The notes beneath the pieces were generated by a model. The model did no database searches. It saw only the letters and a program-made list of their open reading frames with translations, and was not told the DNA's origin. Made by a program: the position numbers and the translations under genes. A stretch of 64,000 nucleotides of DNA from Bacteroidales bacterium (GTDB taxonomy: Bacteria; Bacteroidota; Bacteroidia; Bacteroidales; F082), in assembly GCA_017539045.1 (NCBI GenBank), contig JAFYHS010000021.1, forward strand, positions 1 to 64,000. The letters are read 5' to 3'. The stretch's first letter is position 1, and each line of letters opens with the position of its first letter. This document shows, piece by piece, positions 16,726-25,493 of the stretch.

Positions 16726-17337
16726 ATGAAAATCATCTGTATAGGACGCAACTATCTGGCACATGTCAAGGAGTTGGACAACGACTTGCCAACGAAGCCC
16801 ATGTTTTTCATGAAACCCGACACGGCATTGCTGCCCGCCGGCGAGCCTTTCCCTTATCCTGATTTCAGCAAGAAGGTGCATTATGAGACCGAATTGGTGT
16901 TGCGCATTTGCAAAACTGGGAGGTCGATTGACATGGAAAAGGCCTCGGAGTATTATGATGCCATCACCGTGGGTATTGATTTCACCGCCCGTGACCTGCA
17001 AAGCGAATGCAAGGCCAAGGGGCATCCTTGGGAGATTGCCAAGTCGTTTGACTATTCTGCCCCCACCGGTGAGTTTAAGGCAATCTGCACATTGAAGCAT
17101 CCCGAGGACATTGCTTTTGGTATGAAACTCAACGGCGAGTGGGCGCAGCAAGGCCACAGCCGCGACATGATTTTCAGTTTTGATCGAATTGTTTCACATG
17201 TCTCCCGTTTTGTCACCTTGAATGAAGGCGATTGCATTTTTACTGGTACGCCACAAGGCGTGGGAGAGGTGCACGTCGGGGATAAGTTGCAGTTGTTCTT
17301 GGAAGATGAGCCCATGTTTGAATTTGAAATAAGATAA
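16726..17337 (+). CDS. Fumarylacetoacetate hydrolase (FAH) family protein
   Basis: 203 residues. The fold begins with IGRNYLAHVKE, the metal-binding ExE motif is in HYETELVLRI, and the C-terminal GDCIFTGTPQGVGEV loop is diagnostic. Members hydrolyse or decarboxylate acylpyruvates such as oxaloacetate and need a divalent metal. The substrate cannot be told from sequence; short bacterial versions are often acylpyruvase-like. It is tightly linked to the exonuclease upstream and to the tricorn-like protease gene 22 nt downstream. Confidence 0.9.
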   Translation: MKIICIGRNYLAHVKELDNDLPTKPMFFMKPDTALLPAGEPFPYPDFSKKVHYETELVLRICKTGRSIDMEKASEYYDAITVGIDFTARDLQSECKAKGHPWEIAKSFDYSAPTGEFKAICTLKHPEDIAFGMKLNGEWAQQGHSRDMIFSFDRIVSHVSRFVTLNEGDCIFTGTPQGVGEVHVGDKLQLFLEDEPMFEFEIR

Positions 17338-17359
17338 TGATAATCAATAAAATAAAGCT

Positions 17360-20300
17360 ATGAAAAAGCTATTCCTAATCGCCATGCTTGCAGTGGCATT
17401 CCAACTCTCAGCCCAACCCTTGTGGATGCGCCACAATGTGATTTCGCCTCAAGGCGACAAGATTGCCTTTTGCTATAAAGGCGACATCTATGTGGTGAAC
17501 GCCAACGGCGGCAAAGCCTTGCAAATCACTACAAATGCTGCTTATGATGCCGACCCAATTTGGTCGCCCGACGGCAAACAAATAGCCTTCGCCACCGACC
17601 GAAACGGTAATTTCGACATCTATCTTGTCTCAGCAGAAGGCGGTGTGGCCAAACGCATTACGACGAACTCTGCCACTGAGATTCCGCTGGCTTTCTCGCC
17701 TGACGACAAGGAAATCTATTTTTCCGCCCAAATCCAAAAAGCGGCAGAGAATGTGCAGTTTGCCTCTGGGTGGATTACCGAGTTATATAAGGTGAGCACG
17801 GAAGGCGGTCGCCCCGAACAAGTGGTGGCAGTGCCGGTGAGCAGCATGTCATTCGACAAGGATGGCAAGTCTTTCCTTTACTACGACCGCAAAGGCAGCG
17901 AGAACATTTGGCGAAAGCACCATGTGTCCTCTGTGGCGCGTGATGTGGTATACTACAACGCGAAGAAAAAGACGCATACCATCCTCACGACCAACGTGGG
18001 TGAAGACAGGGATCCGAGATACTTGCCTGGCTATAAGGATGTTGTGTTTTTGAGCGAGCGCAACAATGGAAGTTTCAATGTCTATAAAGCTCCTGCCAAC
18101 AACCTTGAACAGGTGGAGGCGGTAACCCACTTCAAGACACATCCGGTGCGCTTCTTGAGTGTGGCTAACGATGGATTGTTGTGCTATGGCTATATGGGTG
18201 AAATCTATACCCAACGCATTGGAAGTGAGCCTCAAAGGGTAAATATTGAAATTGTTAATGACCAGTCTCAAGAGCAGTTGGTCAAGCAGGATTTCAAAGG
18301 TATCGGCGACTTTGATTTGAGTCAGGATGGTAAGTTGATTGCTTTCATCTCGCGTGGTGAGCTCTTCGTGACAGGTGTGGATGAATATGCCACCACCAAG
18401 CAAATCACGCATACCGCACAGGCCGAGCGTAACCCCTCGTTCTCGAAGGATGGACGCTCCATCGTTTATGCTTCGGAGCGCGAAGGTTACTGGAACCTGT
18501 ACCAAGCCACCATTGAGCGGAAGGACGACTACAACTTTGCATACGCCACCTTGGTGGAGGAGAAGCCTCTGTTTGACAATGACGGCATCGAACGCATTGC
18601 CCCGTCCTATTCGCCTGATGGCAAGGAAATCGCCTTTATTGAGAACCGTAGCGTGCTGAAAGTCTATAATGTGGCTTCAAAAGCGGTGCGCCAGATTACC
18701 GATGGTTGCCAGCATTACGAAACCGACGATTATGGCTTCTCCTACGAGTGGTCGCCCGACGGACAATGGTTTGCCCTGACTTTGATTTCCCACATGCGCG
18801 ATCCTTATTCCGACATCGGCATCGTGAAGGCCGATGGTTCAAAGACCATTTACAACATTACCGAGAGCGCTTATATCGACGGCAGCCCGCAGTGGGTGCT
18901 GGATGGCAATGCCATTATCTATCGCTCCAACCGTTACGGTATGCGTTCCCATGCCTCATGGGGTAGCCAAAACGACGCTTTCATTGCTTTTATGAACCAG
19001 GATGCCTACGACAAATTCCGCCTCAACAAGGAAGAATATGCATTGCTGAAGGAGCAGGAGAAAGGCAAGAAAGATGACAAGAAAGACGACTCGAAGAAGG
19101 AGGAAAAGAGCGATAAGAAAAAGGACAAGAAGGACGATAAAAAAGATGGCTCAGGGACCGAAAAAGACGAAAAACCTAAGGAAGTCAAAAAGATAGAGGT
19201 GGACTTGGAACACTTGCAAGACCGTGTTATCCGTTTGACGCCCATGTCATCGAGTTTGAGTGGTATGGCTCTTTCAAAAGATGGCGAGAAGTTCTATTTC
19301 ATGACTTCCTTCGAGAAGGGCTACGACCTTTGGGAGATGGATGTGCGCGAAAAGTCGATGAAGATCACGAAGAAGTTGGGACAAGGTGGTGCCCAGTTGA
19401 GGATGAATGGCGACAACCTCTTTGTGCTCTCGGGCAATAACTTGCAGAAATTGGACAAGGGCGGCAAGTCGACGTCGATCAAATATGACGCTACCATGGA
19501 ACTTAATCTTGCCGAGGAACGTGAATACATGTTTGAACATGTCTTCCTGCAAATCGAGAAGCGTTTCTTCATGAAAGACCATCATGGCGTGGATCTGGCG
19601 CTGATGAAAGAGGCCTATCAGCCCTTCCTGCCTCATATCAACAACAACTATGACTTCAGTGAGATGCTGAGCGAAATTCTCGGTGAGCTGAATGTTTCTC
19701 ACACGGGTTCGGGATACCGTCCAGGGAGCAAAGGCGATGCCACAGCTGAGTTTGGTGTGCTGCTTGACCTCGATTACAAGGGTGACGGCCTGAAGATTGC
19801 CGAGGTCGTGGAAGGTGGTCCCTTCGATAAGGGCAAGTCGAAAGTGAAGGCGGGTTGCATCATCGAAAAGATTGATGGTGTGGAGATTACCAAAGGTATG
19901 GACTACTATCCCTTGCTCAATGGCAAGCGGGGCAAGACCGTTTTGGTGACCCTTAAAGACGGTGGCAAGACTTGGGATGAGACGGTGAAGCCTATCAGCC
20001 ATGGTGCGATGAACGAGTTGCTTTACAACCGTTGGGTGAAACACAACGAGGAGACGGTGAAGAAGCTGTCCAATGGCCGATTGGGCTATGTCCACATCAA
20101 GAGCATGGGCGATGCTAGCTACCGCGATGTGTACTCGCAAATCCTTGGCAAATACAACCTTTGTGACGGCATCGTCATCGATACGCGCTTTAACGGCGGC
20201 GGTCGTCTTCACGAGGACATCGAAATCCTCTTCAGTGGCGAGAAATACCTGGAGCAAGTCATCAACGACAGCGTGGCCTGCGTGATGCCTTCGCGTCGTT

Positions 20301-20650
20301 ACAACAAGCCTTCGGTGATGATTATTGGTGAGGCCAACTACAGCAATGCACACGGTACGCCATGGGTTTACAAATACAAGAAGATGGGCAGCCTTGTCGG
20401 TATGCCCGTGCCTGGCACCATGTCGAGCGTGACTTGGGAAACCTTGCAAGATCCTTCCTTGTATTTTGGCTTGCCTGTCGTCGGTTATCGCACCGAGCAG
20501 GGCAACTGGCTGGAAAACACACAGTTGGGACCCGATATTAAGGTGCGCAACACGCCTGAGAAGATGGCTGAAGGCGTCGATGAACAGCTGGAGGCTGCCG
20601 TGAATGAACTGTTGAAAGAGGTGAAGGATTTCCATTATTGGGGGAAATAA
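17360..20650 (+). CDS. Tricorn-like S41 protease, exported
   Basis: 1096 residues. A signal peptide (about 1-18, ending LSAQP) is followed by two beta-propeller regions built of PD40/WD40-like repeats (recurring SPDGKxIAF), a PDZ domain (about 780-860) and a C-terminal S41 peptidase domain with IDTRFNGGGRLHED and GTMSSVTWETLQDP, which holds the likely catalytic Ser. Tricorn enzymes degrade peptides produced by larger proteases; exported Bacteroidota versions probably work in the periplasm. A very Lys/Asp-rich stretch (about 565-615) interrupts the second propeller and is low complexity. The gene closes a three-gene plus-strand run. Confidence 0.9.
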   Translation: MKKLFLIAMLAVAFQLSAQPLWMRHNVISPQGDKIAFCYKGDIYVVNANGGKALQITTNAAYDADPIWSPDGKQIAFATDRNGNFDIYLVSAEGGVAKRITTNSATEIPLAFSPDDKEIYFSAQIQKAAENVQFASGWITELYKVSTEGGRPEQVVAVPVSSMSFDKDGKSFLYYDRKGSENIWRKHHVSSVARDVVYYNAKKKTHTILTTNVGEDRDPRYLPGYKDVVFLSERNNGSFNVYKAPANNLEQVEAVTHFKTHPVRFLSVANDGLLCYGYMGEIYTQRIGSEPQRVNIEIVNDQSQEQLVKQDFKGIGDFDLSQDGKLIAFISRGELFVTGVDEYATTKQITHTAQAERNPSFSKDGRSIVYASEREGYWNLYQATIERKDDYNFAYATLVEEKPLFDNDGIERIAPSYSPDGKEIAFIENRSVLKVYNVASKAVRQITDGCQHYETDDYGFSYEWSPDGQWFALTLISHMRDPYSDIGIVKADGSKTIYNITESAYIDGSPQWVLDGNAIIYRSNRYGMRSHASWGSQNDAFIAFMNQDAYDKFRLNKEEYALLKEQEKGKKDDKKDDSKKEEKSDKKKDKKDDKKDGSGTEKDEKPKEVKKIEVDLEHLQDRVIRLTPMSSSLSGMALSKDGEKFYFMTSFEKGYDLWEMDVREKSMKITKKLGQGGAQLRMNGDNLFVLSGNNLQKLDKGGKSTSIKYDATMELNLAEEREYMFEHVFLQIEKRFFMKDHHGVDLALMKEAYQPFLPHINNNYDFSEMLSEILGELNVSHTGSGYRPGSKGDATAEFGVLLDLDYKGDGLKIAEVVEGGPFDKGKSKVKAGCIIEKIDGVEITKGMDYYPLLNGKRGKTVLVTLKDGGKTWDETVKPISHGAMNELLYNRWVKHNEETVKKLSNGRLGYVHIKSMGDASYRDVYSQILGKYNLCDGIVIDTRFNGGGRLHEDIEILFSGEKYLEQVINDSVACVMPSRRYNKPSVMIIGEANYSNAHGTPWVYKYKKMGSLVGMPVPGTMSSVTWETLQDPSLYFGLPVVGYRTEQGNWLENTQLGPDIKVRNTPEKMAEGVDEQLEAAVNELLKEVKDFHYWGK

Positions 20651-20663
20651 AAAATGCGTTGAA

Positions 20664-20733
20664 GGCCTCAACAGGTATGTCATCCCGACCCAGGCATGTG
20701 GGCAAAGGCATGGGATCTATACCTGCTGAGGCC
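20664..20733. repeat. REP-like palindromic element, copy A
   Basis: A 70-bp element with terminal inverted arms (20664-20678 and 20719-20733, one mismatch). Inside the arms it reads GTCATCCC, then 25 nt, then GGGATCT. The same plan is seen in copy B 26 bp away in opposite orientation. Confidence 0.7.
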
Positions 20734-20759
20734 GTGCATTAGCGCACCATTTTTTAACC

Positions 20760-20817
20760 GCCTTCTATAGATTCCTTTGTCTGCCCGCGAACCAGCCCGC
20801 GGAATGACATAGAAGGC
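20760..20817. repeat. REP-like palindromic element, copy B (inverted)
   Basis: Terminal arms GCCTTCTAT (20760-20768) and ATAGAAGGC (20809-20817) are perfect complements. On the minus strand the core reads GTCATTCC, 25 nt, GGAATCT, matching copy A in layout and spacing. The two copies face each other between the protease gene and the next CDS. Confidence 0.7.
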
Positions 20818-20871
20818 TGACTCTTTTACAATTTTAGCACGGTTTTTGCGTTAACATGGGAAAAACAGCCC

Positions 20872-21903
20872 ATGCGTTTCCGTTTGCACCTTATATTATT
20901 GTTTGCTGTTGCGAGTCTCACAGTCTCGGCACATTCCATAATGGAATGGGACGACTATTTTGAAGTGGAGCATTCGTGGAAGTATAAGGGTAAGGACTGT
21001 TCTATTACATTGAATATCAGTAAGAATCTGTACAATTATTATCGTAATGACCGTGAGCATTTGGCCTATGTCTACCAATTCAACAATGGTGAAATGCCAC
21101 CAAATTACTATAGTTTCATGCTGTCGGAGTTCGACCGTCCCGTGATGCAATCTATAGCGAAAGAGTTTAGTCGTTATGCGCATTCCGAAAAAGACCGTAT
21201 CGAATTAGCACTCACTTTTGTCCAGTCATTGCGATATGCCTTTGATACCGACTCGAAGGGCAAGGATGAGTATGTGCGTTATCCCGTTGAGACGCTAGTG
21301 GATGGCTGTGGTGACTGCGAAGACAAGGTGGCCTTGCTCGTGGCTATACTTTATGAGATGGATGCTGACATTTTGTTGCTGGTATTGCCCGAACACATGG
21401 CTGTGGGTGTGCATTGCGATGAAGTTGAAGCCAGTCGCTATCTGCTTTTCCATGATAAGAAATACTATTACATGGAAACCACCATGTCAAGATGGGAGAT
21501 TGGTGACATCCCTGGCGATTATTATCAGGCAGAGATGGAAGCTGTGCCTGTGAATGATACGCCAACCATGCTTGTCAAGGGAGTGCGTTTCGAGTCGCAG
21601 ACGACTTTCGCCTATGAGAAGGCCCGTTGTGAACTGCAAATAGATCTGGACAATTTGGGTCCAGGCAAGGTGACGGATCTGCGACTTCATGTGCGAGTTG
21701 TCGAGCTGGGCAATCGTAACCGGTTGTTGGCTGAAGAATACTATCAGCTCGAAGATCTTCAGGAGGGTGTGTCGCGAACCGACAAGCTCTCTTTGAAGAG
21801 CCTTATCAAGAAAAATTGCATATTGCAGATGGAGTTGTATGGGAATGAAATCGAGCCCCAGTACAATGAGTTGAAGCTAGAGTATAGCAGGACCCGGAGA
21901 TAA
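20872..21903 (+). CDS. Secreted transglutaminase-like cysteine protein
   Basis: 343 residues. The signal peptide is about 1-20 (LLFAVASLTVSA). The transglutaminase-like core contains DGCGDCEDKVAL with the putative nucleophile Cys149 and LPEHMAVGV with His175. A C-terminal beta domain of about 100 residues follows. Family members act as proteases or peptide-modifying enzymes; the substrate is unknown. Another ATG at 20856 is in the same region but less well placed before the hydrophobic segment. It is convergent with the GH20 gene, with only 3 nt between stop codons and no room for a separate terminator. Confidence 0.7.
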   Translation: MRFRLHLILLFAVASLTVSAHSIMEWDDYFEVEHSWKYKGKDCSITLNISKNLYNYYRNDREHLAYVYQFNNGEMPPNYYSFMLSEFDRPVMQSIAKEFSRYAHSEKDRIELALTFVQSLRYAFDTDSKGKDEYVRYPVETLVDGCGDCEDKVALLVAILYEMDADILLLVLPEHMAVGVHCDEVEASRYLLFHDKKYYYMETTMSRWEIGDIPGDYYQAEMEAVPVNDTPTMLVKGVRFESQTTFAYEKARCELQIDLDNLGPGKVTDLRLHVRVVELGNRNRLLAEEYYQLEDLQEGVSRTDKLSLKSLIKKNCILQMELYGNEIEPQYNELKLEYSRTRR

Positions 21904-21906
21904 GTG

Positions 21907-24522
21907 TCACTCCACCATCACCTCATCCATAAAAATCCAAGAATCGTATCCCTTTCCGGGAAGACCTTCTGGCAGTTTTCCGGGATTCTTCACCACGATG
22001 CGCAGGTAACGCGTTGAAAGATTAGGCAATTCGAAACGCTCACGGAAAGTATGGTTGCCTGTCAAGGGTATCTCAGTTTTGAGGTTGTAAGTCTTGAAAG
22101 GTTTGTAGTTCTTACCATCATTGGAGGTAAAGACTACAACTTCATCGGGGCGAAGGATCCAATCGTGGGCATTCACCAAGAAGCCTATATTCAGTGCGTT
22201 CACTTTTTGGACTTTGCCGAAGTCAATCTCAAGGTCGGCGTCAATGCCATAGAAGCCTTGCCAGTGGCCGTCGGTGTAGTCGTCGCTACCGAGACTACCA
22301 TCGAGTAAGGCATTGTCACCGCCGCCTGAGTACTCGGGACGGTAGTTGCCCGCTGGGCTGTTTAGCTGCTTCAGCCGCCCCATGCCTTTGTGGTAGCAGA
22401 AATAACGCTCTGTGCGCACGGCTTCGCCCACCTCGTTGAAGCAAGCCGCCTTCACGAGGCAGGGCCGCTCCAAAACAATGGGTTTGTTATAGACGGAATC
22501 GTTTGGCGAGACGTCTTTTCCATCAATGGTATAGTGGATGCTCTTGTCGTTGAAAACCGTCTTGAGTTCCACGGCCGCACGTCCTTTATTGTCAGTGGTG
22601 GCTTCAATAAACGGCAGATAGTCAATCAGTTGTAGTCCTTCGGCGATGTCATCGTATTGCTCCATGTTGACATCCAACCAATAAGGTCGGCTTTCGATGT
22701 TCCAAACCTTGACGTATTCTGCTTTCAAGTTGTGAAGTGAAACCATTAACTCTTGGATCAGTTTTTTGCTTTCCGCAATGTTGGCTTTCGTTGGGTCGTT
22801 GTAGGTGCGATAGAGTTGGATTCGGGTTGCGTTGCGTTTAGTGCACCACTGCATGCGGTGCACGGCGTAGAGCGCGTTGTCGAAGAGGTCGGCGTTGCGT
22901 TTCACTTTTTTTTTGTCATTTTTCAAATCCTTCTCCAACGTGGATAGTGCTATGGAGGCTCTTTGGTTCAAGGCTTTGATGGAGTCGTTGACAATGGCAG
23001 GGTAGAAGGGCACCATATGCTCCGCCATGGCGGTGAACTTGCCGATGCCATCGATTTTCGTCCATTCAGAAAGTGCGTCGAGATGCTCTAAGATAACGCT
23101 GGAGAGGCTGCCCAAGAAATGGATGGTGAAGTCGGTCTCAGTGCTTCGCTCTTGTTGGGAAGCAGCGTTCCAACTCCTTTCGGCACCCAATGCAAGGCCA
23201 TATAATGCACTATTGATCAGTGATTCACCGAAGTCATCCCAACAGGTGTTGATGACGCCGAGCGCACCGTTTTTGTGGCCGTCGCGACATAGGTTGGCGA
23301 TGTTCTTCTTGAACTCGTAATGCTTAGGCCAAACCCTTTCGGAAAGGCTCACGCCTGGGGCAACAAAGAAGTTGCGTCCCGACTTGACATAGGGTTGTAG
23401 GAAGTCGTCGAAGCTGTCGATACCCACATAACTCCATGCGATAAGGAAGATGTCTTTGTCTAGATTATCAAGGATTTCAGGATGTTGATCGGCGATGTCG
23501 CCCCACATCATCACGCGCTTGCGATAGGGGCGTAGCATGCGGTTGACGCGGTTGACGTGCTGATAGTACACGGTTTCTGCTCCCAACGAATCGACATAGG
23601 CTTTGGCGGCACCTTGACCAAGGCTCTCCGTCTCGTCGCAATTGATGTTGAAATACGGCGACTTGTAGGCTCTAGCCACCTCGCGGAGATGGTCTTCAAG
23701 GAATCTGTAGGTCTCCTCTTTGGCGGGGTTGAGGTTCCATTTTGTGTCGGCCAAATGACTATAGAACGGATTGCTCAAAATCTCCTCGAAATGTCCGAAA
23801 CATTGCTGGTTACCAATGATTTGGATGTGATACGGCCTGCAAAAATCCTCCAACTCCTTGATTTCCTCGGCGGTGAAGGCATCGGTAGGCGCAATGTCAG
23901 GATGGCACTTGGTCTTGAAGGTGTGTTCGGTATAGAGCGAGAACGCGTTGAGTTTACACTCTGCCAGTTGAGGGATGAGGCGTTTCAGGTAGTCCATGCT
24001 GACGATGGGACCCCGGCTGATGTCGTCTTGCCAAGCGCGTACTTTGAAGTTGGGCCAGTCGGTAATGGTCATGCTGGGAATGACGATGGTGCTGCTTGGA
24101 CTTTTCAGATAGGCATAACGATAGAGTTGTTTCAGACTCTGGGTGGCATAAAAGAGTCCGGTGTTGGTGGTGGCCTCCAGGCGGATGAAATTGTTGTTGA
24201 CCGTCAAGCGGTAGGCTTGGTCCTCGTTTTCGCTGACGCCGAGGTGGTCGGTCTTGGTGAGTTCGATGAAATGCATGCCCTTGATGACACCGCGCGAAAA
24301 CTGCACTTTCCTGCCGCTGATTTGGTCCAAGTCAGTACGAAACATCGTGACAATCTGGTTGATTTCGGCATCGGAGGCATCGTAGGTGAGGACGACGTTT
24401 TCGTCCCATGTGAAATATCCCTCGGTGAATTCAACTTGTTGCGGGGTGGGGAGGATATGGGTGTTTTGCGCGAATGCACATAGACTGAAAAAGCAAAGGA
24501 TAATAAGAAGTCGGACTCTCAT
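21907..24522 (-). CDS. Glycoside hydrolase family 20-type beta-N-acetylhexosaminidase
   Basis: 871 residues. The signal peptide is about 1-18. An N-terminal zincin-like domain (about 22-145) precedes the (beta/alpha)8 barrel with DISRGPIVSMDYLKRLIPQL and the acidic pair in FNINCDETESLG (Asp-Glu near 312-313). C-terminal chitobiase-like and F5/8-type carbohydrate-binding regions follow. It would remove terminal GlcNAc or GalNAc from glycans in the periplasm or outside. The usual GH20 box HxGGDE is replaced by NINCDE, as in a divergent Bacteroidota subgroup, so substrate preference is uncertain. Confidence 0.82.
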   Translation of the reverse strand: MRVRLLIILCFFSLCAFAQNTHILPTPQQVEFTEGYFTWDENVVLTYDASDAEINQIVTMFRTDLDQISGRKVQFSRGVIKGMHFIELTKTDHLGVSENEDQAYRLTVNNNFIRLEATTNTGLFYATQSLKQLYRYAYLKSPSSTIVIPSMTITDWPNFKVRAWQDDISRGPIVSMDYLKRLIPQLAECKLNAFSLYTEHTFKTKCHPDIAPTDAFTAEEIKELEDFCRPYHIQIIGNQQCFGHFEEILSNPFYSHLADTKWNLNPAKEETYRFLEDHLREVARAYKSPYFNINCDETESLGQGAAKAYVDSLGAETVYYQHVNRVNRMLRPYRKRVMMWGDIADQHPEILDNLDKDIFLIAWSYVGIDSFDDFLQPYVKSGRNFFVAPGVSLSERVWPKHYEFKKNIANLCRDGHKNGALGVINTCWDDFGESLINSALYGLALGAERSWNAASQQERSTETDFTIHFLGSLSSVILEHLDALSEWTKIDGIGKFTAMAEHMVPFYPAIVNDSIKALNQRASIALSTLEKDLKNDKKKVKRNADLFDNALYAVHRMQWCTKRNATRIQLYRTYNDPTKANIAESKKLIQELMVSLHNLKAEYVKVWNIESRPYWLDVNMEQYDDIAEGLQLIDYLPFIEATTDNKGRAAVELKTVFNDKSIHYTIDGKDVSPNDSVYNKPIVLERPCLVKAACFNEVGEAVRTERYFCYHKGMGRLKQLNSPAGNYRPEYSGGGDNALLDGSLGSDDYTDGHWQGFYGIDADLEIDFGKVQKVNALNIGFLVNAHDWILRPDEVVVFTSNDGKNYKPFKTYNLKTEIPLTGNHTFRERFELPNLSTRYLRIVVKNPGKLPEGLPGKGYDSWIFMDEVMVE

Positions 24523-24538
24523 AGTCGTAAAATTTCTG

Positions 24539-24546
24539 CAAAGATA
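24539..24546 (-). promoter_or_regulatory. -7 element for the GH20 gene
   Basis: The minus strand reads TATCTTTG, 17 nt before the start codon at 24522. It is a close match to TAnnTTTG. Confidence 0.6.
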
Positions 24547-24559
24547 AGAACAAAACTGC

Positions 24560-24567
24560 TATATTTG
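24560..24567 (+). promoter_or_regulatory. -7 element for cutC
   Basis: TATATTTG lies 41 nt before the cutC ATG, divergent from the GH20 promoter at 24539-24546. Confidence 0.6.
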
Positions 24568-24607
24568 CCACAAAATTAACTTCGTTGAATTAGACATTTC
24601 TAGGACT

Positions 24608-25342
24608 ATGATTAGATTGGAAATCTGTGCCAACGGCATCAAGTCGTTGCAGAACGCAATGGACGGCTGCGCCCAGTGCGTGGAGCTGTGCGAATGCCTC
24701 GAAGTGGGCGGTGTGACACCCTCATTTGGTACCTTGGCGAAGGCCATCGACATTTCGTTTATCCCGATGCGAGTCCTCATCCGTCCACGACCGGGCAACT
24801 ACATCTACGATGCCGAGGAGGTGGAGATGATGAAGACCGACATCATGCTTTGCAAGAAGCTTGGCTTCGAGGGTGTGGTCATCGGTGCCTTGAACGACAA
24901 AGGCGAACTCGATGTGGAGACCATTAAGGCTTTGATGGAGGCTGGCGAGGGGCTGAAATTCACCTTCCATCGTGCCATCGATGCCTGTGTGAAGCCTTTC
25001 GAGGCGGTTGAACAACTGATCGACCTCGGTTTCGACAAAATCCTGACCTCGGGCGGCAAGCCCACGGCATTGGAAGGCGTCCCGATGATTGCCGAGATGC
25101 AATTGCGCTATGGCGACAAGATCGGCATCATGCCGGGCGGCGGCATCAACCTCGGCAATGTGAAGGAAATCCTCGACATGACGGGTGCTGTGCATTGCCA
25201 TGCCTCGCTGGCGCATTGGGTGCCACGCTTCAATGAGAAACTCTATCCCAACCAAAAGGACAACACGGGCGCGACGATGGTGTGGACTGAGTCGAACCGA
25301 GATTTGATTTACGAGATGGAAAAGATACTGAATCCGTTTTGA
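24608..25342 (+). CDS. cutC: CutC family protein
   Basis: 244 residues with a TIM-barrel fold. Family motifs are CANGIKSLQNAMDGCAQCVELCE at the N-terminus (shown in part), RVLIRPRPGNYIYDAEE in the middle and KIGIMPGGGINLGNV near residue 175. CutC was named for copper homeostasis in E. coli, but its catalytic role is unresolved. The Cys-rich first 35 residues are notable. It is followed by a 130-bp palindromic element and then the mannosidase gene. Confidence 0.93.
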   Translation: MIRLEICANGIKSLQNAMDGCAQCVELCECLEVGGVTPSFGTLAKAIDISFIPMRVLIRPRPGNYIYDAEEVEMMKTDIMLCKKLGFEGVVIGALNDKGELDVETIKALMEAGEGLKFTFHRAIDACVKPFEAVEQLIDLGFDKILTSGGKPTALEGVPMIAEMQLRYGDKIGIMPGGGINLGNVKEILDMTGAVHCHASLAHWVPRFNEKLYPNQKDNTGATMVWTESNRDLIYEMEKILNPF

Positions 25343-25346
25343 TTCA

Positions 25347-25476
25347 TCACAAAACCCACAAAACAAGCAAAACTTCTAGTAATGTGTTGGCGGCGCGCAA
25401 CCGCGTTGCCGCCGGAAAGGAGCCGGTTGGCGATTTTCCATTGAAAAATGTTTTGAGGGTTTTGCAGGTTTTGTGA
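25347..25476. repeat. 130-bp palindromic element
   Basis: Terminal arms of 27 nt (25347-25373 and 25450-25476) are imperfect complements built on AAAAC/GTTTT blocks. Inside, a GC-rich hairpin (GGCGGC at 25389 with GCCGCC at 25408) sits in otherwise A/T-rich sequence. It looks like a MITE or REP-type insertion between cutC and the mannosidase gene. Its right end reaches into the alternative GTG start of that gene. Confidence 0.6.
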
Positions 25477-25493
25477 AAAAAGAAATTGTAGCA

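Noticed and set aside
14439-17337. parS site near parAB
   Set aside because: No good match to the usual TGTTTCACGTGAAACA palindrome was seen; a partial half site inside the FAH gene is not convincing.
19274-20683. Long open frame (about 470 codons) antisense to the tricorn-like protease
   Set aside because: It is the mirror of a codon-biased gene. The translation shows no family motif and no start signals.
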